NCBI RefSeq assembly: GCF_023151555.2 | Contig: NZ_CP100425.1 | Location: 1,178,001-1,242,000, forward strand | Length of the DNA: 64,000 bases | Direction: 5' to 3' | Source of the DNA: Photobacterium sp. CCB-ST2H9 | GTDB taxonomy: Bacteria > Pseudomonadota > Gammaproteobacteria > Enterobacterales > Vibrionaceae | Shown here: one piece after another, positions 43,692 to 52,738 of the stretch | Layout: the number at the start of each line of letters is the position of its first letter | Numbering within the stretch: position 1 is the stretch's first letter | The notes under the pieces: generated by a model | Database searches by the model: none | The model's input: the letters and a program-made list of their open reading frames with translations, nothing else | Told to the model about the DNA's origin: nothing | Program-made: the position numbers and the translations under genes

Positions 43692-46007
43692 ATGGTCAAA
43701 CAACGGAAAGTCCCGGGTGTGAAAAACTATAAAGCACCGGCTGGCGGATGGGGGGCACTGAAAGCCACGGCGATAGCTGTGAGACAGCAGATGGATACCG
43801 TGAAAGCGCCCATCACGCTGCTGCGCACGAATCAGCCGGATGGCTTTGACTGTCCGGGATGCGCATGGCCGGACAAGGAACACAAATCCACCTTTCAGTT
43901 TTGTGAAAACGGCGCCAAAGCCGTGACCTGGGAAGCCACCAACAAACGGGTCACCCCTGAGTATTTCGCCAGTCATACGGTGTCGACCTTACTGACCTAC
44001 AGCGATTTTGAACTGGAAGATCTGGGACGGCTGACCCATCCGCTTGCTTATGATCCCTCGACGGATACGTATCAGCCGGTGGCATGGGAAACCGCTTTTG
44101 AACGCATCGGTGAGATTTTGCGCCAACTGTCGCCACAGCAAGTTGAGTTTTACACCTCTGGCCGGGCCTCGAATGAGGCAGCATATCTCTATCAGCTGTT
44201 TGCCCGGGAATACGGGACCAATAATTTCCCGGACTGTTCCAATATGTGCCATGAACCGACGAGTGTCGGTCTGCCGCGCTCTATCGGTATCGGGAAGGGC
44301 ACGGTGTCACTGGCTGATTTCGATGATTGTGAGCTGATTATTGCCATCGGACATAATCCCGGGACCAATCACCCGAGAATGATGGGAACCCTGCATGAGG
44401 CTTCGCGCCGGGGGGTACCGATCATTGTTTTCAACCCGCTCAGAGAACGGGCGCTGGAGCGTTTTGCCGACCCCCAGAATATGGTGGAAATGGCAACGTA
44501 CCGTTCAACGCGGATTGCATCGTCTTACTTTCAGGTGCGGGCCGGAGGCGATGCGGCTGCGCTGAAAGGTATCATGAAAGCCTTGCTGGAGATGGAAGCC
44601 GATTCTGGGGATGTGCTGGATAAAGACTTTATTCAGCAGCACACCAATGGGTTTGATGCGCTGGCTGAGGATCTGAAGACGACAGCATGGACAGAAATAG
44701 AAACGATCAGCGGACTTGCCCGTGACGATTTAGAAATGGTTGCAGCGACTTACGCCAAATCCAATGCGACCATTGTCAGTTACGGCATGGGAGTGACACA
44801 ACATAATACGGGGACTGCCAATGTCCGGCTGATTTGTGATCTGCTGATGCTTCGGGGCAATTTTGGCAAACCGGGCGCTGGGATTTGCCCGCTGCGCGGA
44901 CACTCCAATGTGCAGGGGAACCGGACGGTGGGGATTACGGAAAAGCCTTCTGCTGAATTCTTACAACGCCTTGAACACACCTTTGGATTTAAGCCGCCAA
45001 CGGCACAGGGTCATGACGCAGTACAGGCCATGCAGGCTATCGTGGCGCAATCTTCGAAAGCTTTGATTTGTCTGGGAGGAAACCTGATCGTTGCCTTACC
45101 GGATCCGGCGCAATGTTTTCCCGCCATGGGCAACATGGAACTCTGTGTGTATATCGGGACCAAACTGAACCGGACCCACTTGCTGGTGGGGAAAGAAACT
45201 TTTCTGTTTCCCTGTCTGGGCCGGACTGAGCTGGATGAACAGGAAAGCGGCCCGCAGTCTGTCACGGTGGAAGATTCGATGTCGATGGTTCATGCATCTG
45301 CGGGCAAGCTGAAGCCAGCCTCGGAACAGCTTCGCTCTGAAATCGCGATTGTTGCGGGGATGGCTCAGGCAACGCTGCCGGACAGCAAAGTCCCGTGGCA
45401 GTCGCTGACTGCGGACTATAACCAGATCCGTGATCTCATTGAACAAACCGTGCCGGGGTTTGAGAACTTCAATGAACGAATCCGTCAACCGGGCGGTTTC
45501 AGGCTGCCATTGCCGCCGACCGAGCGCATCTGGAACACAGCGTCAGGCAAAGCAGAATTTTATGTCTTTGCGGGATTGCTGGAAGACAAACAGGTCAAAA
45601 CAAGCGATGTCCTGCGGCTCATCACCATCCGAAGCCATGATCAGTACAACACTACAATTTACTCACTGGATGACCGGTACCGTGGGGTATTCGGCCGCCG
45701 CGATGTACTTTTCATGCACCCGGACGATCTGGCCAGTCGCGGGCTGTCACATGGCGATACCGTTGATCTTGAAACCATCACACAGGGTGAACCGATGGTT
45801 TATCAGGGGCTGACTGCCATCGAATATCAAATTGCTGTCGGATCGGTTGCTGCGTATTACCCGGAAGCCAACAGACTGGTGCCATTGGACTATATCGACG
45901 AAGAGTGCGGCACGCCGTCGTACAAGTCTGTGCCGGTCAGAGTGCGGAAAGCTGAGTCCTCATCATCGAGCACGTGCCAGCGGAGCGGAGGCAAAGCTGG
46001 CACGTGA
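43692..46007 (+). CDS. FdhF/YdeP-family molybdopterin oxidoreductase, copy 1
   Basis: A 771-residue molybdopterin-bis-guanine-dinucleotide enzyme like E. coli YdeP. The N-terminus holds DCPGCAW and FCENGAKAV, where classical formate dehydrogenases have a four-cysteine [4Fe-4S] site. NFPDCSNMCHEPTSVGL places Cys-His at the position of the catalytic selenocysteine-histidine of FdhF. NPGTNHPRM, GKPGAGICPLRGHSNVQGNRTVGI and the C-terminal MopB_CT region (RSHDQYNTTIYSLDDRYRGVFG) bind the cofactor. It is soluble, with no signal peptide, so the cytoplasm is likely. YdeP is linked to acid resistance in E. coli but its substrate is unknown. Confidence 0.92.
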   Translation: MVKQRKVPGVKNYKAPAGGWGALKATAIAVRQQMDTVKAPITLLRTNQPDGFDCPGCAWPDKEHKSTFQFCENGAKAVTWEATNKRVTPEYFASHTVSTLLTYSDFELEDLGRLTHPLAYDPSTDTYQPVAWETAFERIGEILRQLSPQQVEFYTSGRASNEAAYLYQLFAREYGTNNFPDCSNMCHEPTSVGLPRSIGIGKGTVSLADFDDCELIIAIGHNPGTNHPRMMGTLHEASRRGVPIIVFNPLRERALERFADPQNMVEMATYRSTRIASSYFQVRAGGDAAALKGIMKALLEMEADSGDVLDKDFIQQHTNGFDALAEDLKTTAWTEIETISGLARDDLEMVAATYAKSNATIVSYGMGVTQHNTGTANVRLICDLLMLRGNFGKPGAGICPLRGHSNVQGNRTVGITEKPSAEFLQRLEHTFGFKPPTAQGHDAVQAMQAIVAQSSKALICLGGNLIVALPDPAQCFPAMGNMELCVYIGTKLNRTHLLVGKETFLFPCLGRTELDEQESGPQSVTVEDSMSMVHASAGKLKPASEQLRSEIAIVAGMAQATLPDSKVPWQSLTADYNQIRDLIEQTVPGFENFNERIRQPGGFRLPLPPTERIWNTASGKAEFYVFAGLLEDKQVKTSDVLRLITIRSHDQYNTTIYSLDDRYRGVFGRRDVLFMHPDDLASRGLSHGDTVDLETITQGEPMVYQGLTAIEYQIAVGSVAAYYPEANRLVPLDYIDEECGTPSYKSVPVRVRKAESSSSSTCQRSGGKAGT

Positions 46008-46034
46008 ATCCTTGTCATGGTCAGTATGCGATGG

Positions 46035-47846
46035 TCAGTAATACCGGCGGAACATGACATTGAACTGAGTTTCGTGCAGTTCCGCCATATCGGCATACTG
46101 GGCACCCAGATCGATAGCGGTGTCTTCAAGACCCAGATAAGTCAGGGTCGCCGAGGCCTTATGCTTAAAATTGCTGTCTGCGTACTGGTTCCAGACGGTA
46201 TTGGCTGAAAGCGAGATTTTCACATCTTGCCTGAAATAGCTGAACAGACCGGTGTCTATGGCAAAGGCACCCCAGACTTTGTCTGAACTGGCCGAAAGCT
46301 CCGTATCAACCGTGGCATAGACCTGAACGGCGTTATTGACCGTATGGCTCAGGCCGAGACCGCCGGACACAAACAATCGCTTGTTATCCCGTTCGGCAAA
46401 GTCGGTTCCTCTGTCCCACTGTACGGAGAATTTGCCGGACCATCCGCCGAACAAGGGGTCATAAGGGATATAGCTGTTGATGGCGTATAAGGTGAAATTA
46501 TCCAGACGGAGCGCATCCCGGCTGGCGCTGACGGAGATTTTCATCAGTTCCAGCGAGGATTCACTGAAAGCATTCCGGTTGTCATCTTTGAGCGTGTGTG
46601 ATGCCGGTAACCAGATGGCCGTCAGTTCCGGATCATTCTGTTGATCCCAGCGGGTTCCGATTTGCCACTGAGCATCTTTTTGACGCTTGAGTGGGTTTTT
46701 AAAGTCACTCAGGTCAACGGCCAGGGATTCGAACTGGTCATCATAGCGGGCCAGCGCTCGGGCATTGTCGGTATAAGATGCCTCAGAAATTTCTTCGGTT
46801 TCCAGCAGATACTGATTCAGCGCGCTGGAGAATTCCCAGGTCAGAAATTGCTGCTCGACCGGGCTGTCTTCGTCGATGGCGTTTTTTTCCAGCGCACCGG
46901 CGCTTAATTGTTTCACGAGCGATTGCTTTACCGCATCGGTCTGAGAGGCACCATAGGCGCGCAGCCGCCAGTTCAGGGAAGGGGTAATGCTGGCTTGTTC
47001 GATCATCTGGCTCTGGTTCGCGAGCTGAATTAAATCCAGCGGGCTCAGCCAGTCCCGGCGATGTGCCATCAAATCAGGATTGCTGATAGCAATCAGATTC
47101 AGCGTGATCGACGCACAATTCTGGTCGTGGAAGTAGTAATCAATTTTGGTGTCTTTCAGTTCCCACAAGTGCAGCTTAATGAGTTGTTTGTCTTTTTCAG
47201 ACAGATTGAGCTGGTACTCGTAGACATTCCTGCCTTCAATGCCTTTATAGTGCTCCAGACTTTCCCGGTAAGGGGAGACCATGAAATAACCTTCTTTTCC
47301 GACGACAAGGGAATCGAACATGATCTTGGGCAGATTAAATCCGGCAACTTCCGTAAAGAAAGAGACGGCATGGCCCGGGTCCTGCGTGTTCTCGCTAAGC
47401 TTGATAAAAGCGTGCCCCATAAAGCTGCTCGGACTCAGCAGGTTTTCTGAAGCGTAGACCAGGCTGATTGAATTTGCGGAAACGGCATCAAGATAGGTTT
47501 GTAATTCACCACATGGAGAAAAATCCGGCTGTGGGATATACGAGTAACTGTCGGCCAGCAACTGCGCCCGTGCCGGAAAACGGCAAATATAATCTTGTGC
47601 GTGTTCCGGCTGTGTCAGCTGAGCGATATTTGCATCGATCTCGGCCTCAATATCCGTCGGGTTGGATGAGAAATAAAACCCGGGATCCTGAATATTCAGT
47701 TGCTCGTCACTGACATGCAGGAGCGTGGCAAAAGTTGAGGAGGTGTTCTGAACCTCATGTGACTTTGACACATGTGACGGTGTTTTTGCCATCACAGGCA
47801 AACTCAGAGGAATACAAAAAAAAGAAGCCCAAAGGCTTCTTATCAT
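46035..47846 (-). CDS. DUF4105-domain envelope protein
   Basis: About 603 residues from the ATG at 47846. The first 20 residues read as a signal peptide (short basic start, hydrophobic core, ...PVMA|KTP). The first half has the DUF4105 papain-like pattern: SSFMGHAFIKL with the histidine, and YYFHDQNCASITLNL with the cysteine. The second half is rich in beta strands with W/Y residues and ends MFRRYY, like an outer-membrane-type barrel or repeat region. Bacteroidetes relatives (Lnb) acylate lipoproteins; the role in Vibrionaceae is not known to me. It follows a small lipoprotein gene on the same strand, and that gene's terminator hairpin overlaps the signal-peptide codons. Alternative ATGs: 47867 and 47915. 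Confidence 0.8.
   Translation of the reverse strand: MIRSLWASFFCIPLSLPVMAKTPSHVSKSHEVQNTSSTFATLLHVSDEQLNIQDPGFYFSSNPTDIEAEIDANIAQLTQPEHAQDYICRFPARAQLLADSYSYIPQPDFSPCGELQTYLDAVSANSISLVYASENLLSPSSFMGHAFIKLSENTQDPGHAVSFFTEVAGFNLPKIMFDSLVVGKEGYFMVSPYRESLEHYKGIEGRNVYEYQLNLSEKDKQLIKLHLWELKDTKIDYYFHDQNCASITLNLIAISNPDLMAHRRDWLSPLDLIQLANQSQMIEQASITPSLNWRLRAYGASQTDAVKQSLVKQLSAGALEKNAIDEDSPVEQQFLTWEFSSALNQYLLETEEISEASYTDNARALARYDDQFESLAVDLSDFKNPLKRQKDAQWQIGTRWDQQNDPELTAIWLPASHTLKDDNRNAFSESSLELMKISVSASRDALRLDNFTLYAINSYIPYDPLFGGWSGKFSVQWDRGTDFAERDNKRLFVSGGLGLSHTVNNAVQVYATVDTELSASSDKVWGAFAIDTGLFSYFRQDVKISLSANTVWNQYADSNFKHKASATLTYLGLEDTAIDLGAQYADMAELHETQFNVMFRRYY
47816..47841 (-). terminator. Terminator of the small lipoprotein gene, inside the next gene's 5' end
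   Basis: On the minus strand an 8-bp stem AAGAAGCC / GGCTTCTT with a TTTG loop (47841-47822) runs directly into eight Ts (47823-47816). This is a classic terminator form. It lies in the codons of the predicted signal peptide of the DUF4105 protein. Confidence 0.78.
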
Positions 47847-47875
47847 TGAAGACTGAAACAACTGCATTGAACAGA

Positions 47876-48238
47876 TTATTGGCAGTTGATTTGCAGCGTA
47901 TCCTGGTAACGCCACATTTTTTCAGAAGCGAAGTCTGTGGTTGAACCGAATGCACCGCCAGACAGAATGTTTACGAAGAATGTTGGCTCAACTTCTTTGT
48001 TCAGTGCCACTTGCTGCTTACAACCTTCAGAAGTCACGAGCAGTGTTTTGTCTTTGTTTTCTTTCTTCACAGTGATGATGCCTGGTGCAGTTTGCTCAAT
48101 GCCATCAACTTCAACAGTGAATTTCTTATCAGAAGAAGAAACAACGTTAATGCGCTGGTTTTCATCAGTCAGAATGGTAGAACAACCTACAGCAGAAATC
48201 GCTGCACCAGCAACAATCAGAGTTTTAATTACGTTCAT
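47876..48238 (-). CDS. Small lipoprotein of unknown function
   Basis: A 120-residue lipoprotein with signal and lipobox ending AVGC. The mature part (QRINVVSSSDKKFTVEVDG and GIITVKKENKDKTLLVTSEG) resembles short beta-sandwich (PEGA-like) lipoproteins, often annotated only as hypothetical. It is probably periplasmic, anchored to a membrane. It is upstream of the DUF4105 gene on the same strand. Confidence 0.78.
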   Translation of the reverse strand: MNVIKTLIVAGAAISAVGCSTILTDENQRINVVSSSDKKFTVEVDGIEQTAPGIITVKKENKDKTLLVTSEGCKQQVALNKEVEPTFFVNILSGGAFGSTTDFASEKMWRYQDTLQINCQ

Positions 48239-48984
48239 GATACATCCAAATAGTATATAGCTAAGATAAGCGCGGTGATTATACTATCAAATTTATAATT
48301 GACAATATCCTGACAAATCCGATCTCATCCACGTTAAATGAATGTACCTGATTTTTTAATTGTATTAACTTTGTTTATCTGAAAAATACAATGTTCGAAT
48401 GTAAAGTTCATTCTATATTGATTCAAAATTTTGCATGTATCTCATGGCTGAATACATCAAGCTGATCCGACAGGTTCATTATCGTTTCAGCGTATTTTCC
48501 CTAGTCAATGTTATCATCGCTTTAGGGATTCCTTATTCTCAGAGAGAATCGTGAAGCATCGTGCAAGGAACATATACAGCGGCAATGCATCGCTGCATGA
48601 GGCCTGACCAGGAGAAGGGACTGGATATGTCTGTTTTGATACCGGAGCAGACAATCCAGAGGTGGCCTGACGGCCAGAATGGTCTCAGTAACCTTCACAA
48701 GTTGCTGAGAAAAATCAGGGTTTTCATCATAAGCAGTTTCAGGAAGAGGCCTGGTGGCTTGGAAATCAAGTGTCTGAAATCCCGGTTCAGCCACGTATAA
48801 ACTGGATTTCATCTATAGTTAATTTGGCACTGTATCTGGCGAGAAGATCAGGTCAGGACGGCTTGGGTTGAGTACGGTTTCATGTTCAATGGCGGCAGGT
48901 CGCACTCTATAGTGATAATGTATTGTTGGTTGGCGAAAAAAATGGCATTTTCGTCAGTGACTGTTTCAGGGAATAAAAAAGAAA
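48239..48984. other. Intergenic region, no supported gene
   Basis: About 745 bp. The first 300 bp are very AT-rich. Open frames at 48522-48812 (minus) and 48561-48800 (plus) overlap one another and show no family, ribosome site or plausible composition. The right end carries the promoter of the next gene (an AT-rich stretch before 48960). Confidence 0.5.
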
Positions 48985-49515
48985 ATGAAAAAATTAGCGT
49001 TATTGATCATTCTAGGGTTTTCAGCAACCAGCGCTCATGCTGAAGTGAAAGAAACGATTACTGACATGACAAGAGGGATTGTCAAGTTCACGAAAGAAAT
49101 CTCAAGTGGTTTGACTGAAGGTTTCAAAGAAGGCAGAAGTTCCACGGAAAGTGCGGATGGTTCGGTTGTCGCGACCAATGAGAAAGAAACCCTTGAATAT
49201 ATTGAAATCGATCTTGTGAGTGTAATGACGGAAAAAGATTCGAATTTGACTGTTGTGGAACTGAGCTTCAAAAATAAACACAACAAACCCGTCAAAATCA
49301 CTGGACTCAGCGCAGAAGGTGCGCTGCTGACGATTGATAAAGATGGTTTCTCTCACGCGCTGGCAAGCTGGCAGCAGATTGAGTTCACGGTGCCAAACGA
49401 AGCTGCGAAAAAATATTCGTTCACCTTCTCCGGCGATCCTTCACAAGTCAAGCAAGTGAGAGTCTGGCATAAAACCTACGACGTGGGTTCAAAGCGGAAA
49501 GATATCGGCGCGTAA
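48985..49515 (+). CDS. Periplasmic protein of unknown function
   Basis: A 176-residue protein with a clear signal peptide (MKKLALLIILGFSATSAHA|E). The mature part starts with an amphipathic helix (TITDMTRGIVKFTKEISSGLTEGFKEG) and continues as a beta-rich domain (LTVVELSFKNKHNKPVKITGL, YSFTFSGDPSQVKQVRVWHKTY), an immunoglobulin-like pattern. No family recognised. Confidence 0.72.
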   Translation: MKKLALLIILGFSATSAHAEVKETITDMTRGIVKFTKEISSGLTEGFKEGRSSTESADGSVVATNEKETLEYIEIDLVSVMTEKDSNLTVVELSFKNKHNKPVKITGLSAEGALLTIDKDGFSHALASWQQIEFTVPNEAAKKYSFTFSGDPSQVKQVRVWHKTYDVGSKRKDIGA

Positions 49516-49540
49516 CCTCAAAAGCTCCTCTCAGTTGTCA

Positions 49541-49570
49541 GCAAGCGGCGCACATTGGTGCGCGCTTGCC
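49541..49570 (+). terminator. GC-rich hairpin after the periplasmic gene
   Basis: Imperfect stem GCAAGC-GCGCAC / GTGCGC-GCTTGC with an ATTG loop. No T-run follows, so termination is uncertain. Confidence 0.45.
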
Positions 49571-49580
49571 TGATTAGTAT

Positions 49581-50000
49581 ATGAACAGACAAACTTTGAG
49601 CGTCATCCTTGGTCAGCATCAGGGTAGCATTGAGTTTCAGTGCGAGCGTACTCTTGTCTGGGTTGATACATCAGTACTGGGAACAGAAAGAAGTCTTGAG
49701 ATAGTGAATCAAGACTTGAATGACGTTTGGGAATCAATGTCGCTTGTTTTGTCTTTCGCAGAGGAAAAGATGCGTGAGCTGGATGCTAAGCTTTGGGCGA
49801 AACTGGATGATCTATCAATGAGCTCAGAAGCATTAGAAGTTTGGGGTGTTTGGTATTATCCGCACACCCGCGTAGCGCATTATGATGTCAATTACAGTCT
49901 CACGGCAGTTGATTTCGATTTACCTGAGGAGCGTGTGATTGTTCTTCGTAAAACAGACGGCACACTCAATTTCGCTGAAAATACGATATCACTAACTTAA
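49581..50000 (+). CDS. Hypothetical protein
   Basis: A 139-residue soluble protein without a recognised family. It contains an acidic helix (EEKMRELDAKLWAKLDDLSMSSEALEVWG) and a C-terminal beta segment (HYDVNYSLTAVDFDLPEERVIVLRKTDG). No strong ribosome site is seen. It ends 21 bp before the convergent fdhD stop. Confidence 0.55.
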   Translation: MNRQTLSVILGQHQGSIEFQCERTLVWVDTSVLGTERSLEIVNQDLNDVWESMSLVLSFAEEKMRELDAKLWAKLDDLSMSSEALEVWGVWYYPHTRVAHYDVNYSLTAVDFDLPEERVIVLRKTDGTLNFAENTISLT

Positions 50001-50020
50001 AAGCGCAATGCCTTTACAAC

Positions 50021-50863
50021 TTATGCTTTCTTCCCGCTATACAACCTCGGCGCACTCCGGTGCGGTAAATGGATGAGATTCAGGTTGTTGTGCCGCGCCC
50101 AGCGGACGGTCATTGCCGTAGGGGCGGAGAGGCTGACGAGTGTGCCGATTTTGGCACGGACGGCCTTCTGGATAAGCTCCAGGCTGCACCGGCTGGTGAT
50201 CACGGCGAAGCCGGATTTCGGGTTGATGCGGGCAGCAGCCATCGCACCAATCAGTTTGTCCAGCGCGTTATGACGGCCGATGTCTTCCCGGCAGAGCTGA
50301 ATGTTGCCTGTGGCATCGACATATAACGCGGCGTGCAGCGCGCCACTGCTGCGGGCGACTTCCTGCACTTCACTGATCCGCGACCGCAGATTGTGCAGCA
50401 GGCTGGCTTTGGGGGGCGGCACCGGTGTGAGCGGTGTTAAAGGCGGCAGTGCCTGTTCAATCGCTTCCACACCACATATCCCGCAACCACTGGTACCTGC
50501 CAGCTGACGACGGTGATTTTTCAGCGACCAGAAAGCCCGGTTGGAAATCTCAACTTCCGCATGATGCGAATCGCACCCGGCAGTCAGGGTAATGTCGTAA
50601 ATTTCTCCGACTGAGCTGACAATGTCGTTGCTCAGGCTGAATCCTTTGACGAAATCTTCAATGTTTCCTGGGGTGACCATCATTACGGCCTGACTGATGC
50701 CGTTATAGCTGATCGACAACGCCGTTTCGCTGGCTAAGACGGCATGGTCTGTAATGGTTGCCTGATCATCATCGAGCAGCTCAATATAAGTAAATGTGTC
50801 AGGTGAAGGCGGGGCCGCATTCACATCTGAAATGTCATACGCTTTTTTTTCAGGGTCATTCAT
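50021..50863 (-). CDS. fdhD: FdhD sulfurtransferase for molybdoenzyme maturation
   Basis: A 280-residue FdhD. The redox-active cysteine pair lies in TSGCGICGVEAIEQ. VEGFSLSND-type segments (VKGFSLSNDIVSS) and the C-terminal GRHNALDKLIGAM and SRCSLELIQKAVRAKIG are diagnostic. It passes sulfur from IscS to the molybdenum cofactor so that FdhF-type enzymes become active. It lies between the two YdeP-like genes, which supports these as its clients. Confidence 0.95.
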   Translation of the reverse strand: MNDPEKKAYDISDVNAAPPSPDTFTYIELLDDDQATITDHAVLASETALSISYNGISQAVMMVTPGNIEDFVKGFSLSNDIVSSVGEIYDITLTAGCDSHHAEVEISNRAFWSLKNHRRQLAGTSGCGICGVEAIEQALPPLTPLTPVPPPKASLLHNLRSRISEVQEVARSSGALHAALYVDATGNIQLCREDIGRHNALDKLIGAMAAARINPKSGFAVITSRCSLELIQKAVRAKIGTLVSLSAPTAMTVRWARHNNLNLIHLPHRSAPRLYSGKKA

Positions 50864-50971
50864 GATGCTGCCTGTTACCGGAAAATCATGGGCTGGAATC
50901 GGATACAGACAGGCTACGCAACTGCCTGTCTGTTGTCCAATGGCTTGTTTTGATGGCCTGATAAGGCGGGT

Positions 50972-51868
50972 CTATGGCGTTTTACTAGCTTGAAAAATCC
51001 CTTTCGCTTCAGCAAAACATTTGTCGGCTAGTGCGGACCGGGGCTCGCTGCGGCGCATGACCAGTCCGAGCGGCGAATGAATGACGGCATCGGTGATGGG
51101 CACGATGTTCAGGTGTTCATTCATCGCCTCAATCCCGCTTCTCAGGGGCATGATGGCACAGCAAATTCCCGCGTTCACCGCCTGAATCAGCTGAAAGGTC
51201 GAATCACTTTCCAGAATGGTGTGCGGGTCGATGTCGTGACTGCGGAAGCTGAGATCAATGGACTGGCGGTAGTGCATCCCTTTGGTCAGCAGCCCCAGCG
51301 GTTGCCGGCCAACGGCTTCCCAGCTGAGATCAGCATCGTCGAACTGAAAGTGACGGACGTCATGCAGCAGGCCCATGCTGGTAGCGGTAAGCCGGATGAC
51401 ATCGAAAAACTGGGTATCGACCTGATCGAGATAGCAAAAGCCCAGATCGAGCTGGTTGCGGTTGAGATGATCGATGATCTGTTCTGAGGTTAATGAACTG
51501 AGCTGGAAATGCAGCTCGGGATAACGTTTGGACAAGGGCTTCAGCAGTTGCATGGGATTGAGGCTTGCCAGCGGAACCATCCCAAGACGCAGACTGCCGA
51601 CCAGCTGGCCGCGGCAACTGGCCGCTTCGGCCTGTAAGCCGTCATGCGCGGCTAACAGGGTTCGAGCCCAGGCCAGGATGCGTTCGCCTTCTTCGGTAAA
51701 CCCTTCGAATCGCTGTCCGCGGGTGATCAGAACCAGATCCAGCTCGTCCTCCAGATTGCGGATCCGCATCGAGAGGGTGGGCTGAGTAATGTGGCAGAGG
51801 GCCGCCGCCTGACCGAAATGCCGGGTTTGATCCAGCGCGATCAGGTACTTCAGTTGTTTGATATCCAT
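50972..51868 (-). CDS. LysR-family transcriptional regulator
   Basis: A 298-residue LysR protein with an OxyR-like N-terminus (MDIKQLKYLIALDQTRHFGQAAALCHITQPTLSMRIRNLEDELDLVL). It lies between mobA and fdhD on the same strand. Its position suggests control of the molybdoenzyme genes. The effector is unknown. Confidence 0.92.
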   Translation of the reverse strand: MDIKQLKYLIALDQTRHFGQAAALCHITQPTLSMRIRNLEDELDLVLITRGQRFEGFTEEGERILAWARTLLAAHDGLQAEAASCRGQLVGSLRLGMVPLASLNPMQLLKPLSKRYPELHFQLSSLTSEQIIDHLNRNQLDLGFCYLDQVDTQFFDVIRLTATSMGLLHDVRHFQFDDADLSWEAVGRQPLGLLTKGMHYRQSIDLSFRSHDIDPHTILESDSTFQLIQAVNAGICCAIMPLRSGIEAMNEHLNIVPITDAVIHSPLGLVMRRSEPRSALADKCFAEAKGIFQASKTP

Positions 51869-51973
51869 GTTTTACCCTGAGGGTCTGTTTTTATTTGGGA
51901 AAATGCATTGACCCCGGCATCTCTGAAGATGCAGCAGCATTGGCTGGAGCTTCAGAACGTTCGGGGATATGTA

Positions 51974-52579
51974 CTAATCATGGTGCAAATTGAGTAATTG
52001 TTGCGGAGTATTGACGTTCTGAAGCCGTGGATCGTTCTCATCACAATCGATGGCAATCACATCATGCTGTTTCAGAATCGTCATCAGGCTGCGTTCACCT
52101 GACTGCCAGGCCGCTTTCAGCTCAGGCAGTAAAGCCTTTGGGATCAAGCTGAACATGGGCTGCCACTGCCGGCCCTGACGGACCATCGCCGGACGAGGCG
52201 TTTGTGCAGATGCTGCGGCCAGCATCTGATCAATCAGGGTTTGGTTCAGCAGGGGCGCATCGCAGGGAAACAACAGCAGCCAGTCATATCTGGCTTCCGT
52301 CAGCCCCTTCAGGATGCCGGCCAGCGGGCCGGGAAATCCGGCGACGTCGTCAGAAAGTGTCCGGTCGCAGTAAGCCGCGTAGGTTTGCGCGTTCCGGTTG
52401 CAGGAAATCAGCAGGTCATCTGTCAGCGGCCTGACAACGTCATGCAGACTGGCAATCAGCGGTCGGCCACGAAACGGAACCAGCCCTTTGTCTTGTCCTC
52501 CCATACGCGAGCCTTGCCCGCCAGCGAGCAGGAGTACAGAAAAGGAAACTGGATTCTGGTTCATTTTGTTTACAGCCAT
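51974..52579 (-). CDS. mobA: Molybdenum cofactor guanylyltransferase MobA
   Basis: A 201-residue nucleotidyltransferase. LLLAGGQGSRMGGQDKGLVPFRGRPLI is the GTP-binding signature of MobA. FPCDAPLL is the metal-binding aspartate motif. It attaches GMP to molybdopterin to form the bis-MGD cofactor required by FdhF/YdeP enzymes. AGGA lies before the ATG at 52579. Confidence 0.94.
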   Translation of the reverse strand: MAVNKMNQNPVSFSVLLLAGGQGSRMGGQDKGLVPFRGRPLIASLHDVVRPLTDDLLISCNRNAQTYAAYCDRTLSDDVAGFPGPLAGILKGLTEARYDWLLLFPCDAPLLNQTLIDQMLAAASAQTPRPAMVRQGRQWQPMFSLIPKALLPELKAAWQSGERSLMTILKQHDVIAIDCDENDPRLQNVNTPQQLLNLHHD

Positions 52580-52610
52580 TTCAACTATCCTGCTCAAAAA
52601 TATAACGTTT

Positions 52611-52738
52611 ATGCTTCATAGTCCAATAAACGCAATTGATGAATTGATAGATAAGATTTATCACAGCAGTGGTCGTGTGCTGATTGATCTGGATCGTCTG
52701 TCGCTGCATATGCGGGCTGTAGGTCCATCTGCAGCGGC
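52611..52738 (+). pseudogene. Orphan N-terminal coding fragment
   Basis: An ATG at 52611 opens a plausible 42-codon coding stretch (MLHSPINAIDELIDKIYHSS, then GRVLIDLDRLSLHMRAVGPS). It runs directly into the 3' end of the opposite bestrophin gene. It looks like the first part of a gene whose remainder was lost. I do not recognise the family. Confidence 0.35.

Noticed and set aside
48522..48812. Overlapping open frames on both strands in the gap before the periplasmic gene
   Set aside because: No ribosome site, no family features and opposite-strand overlap; composition looks like non-coding DNA.
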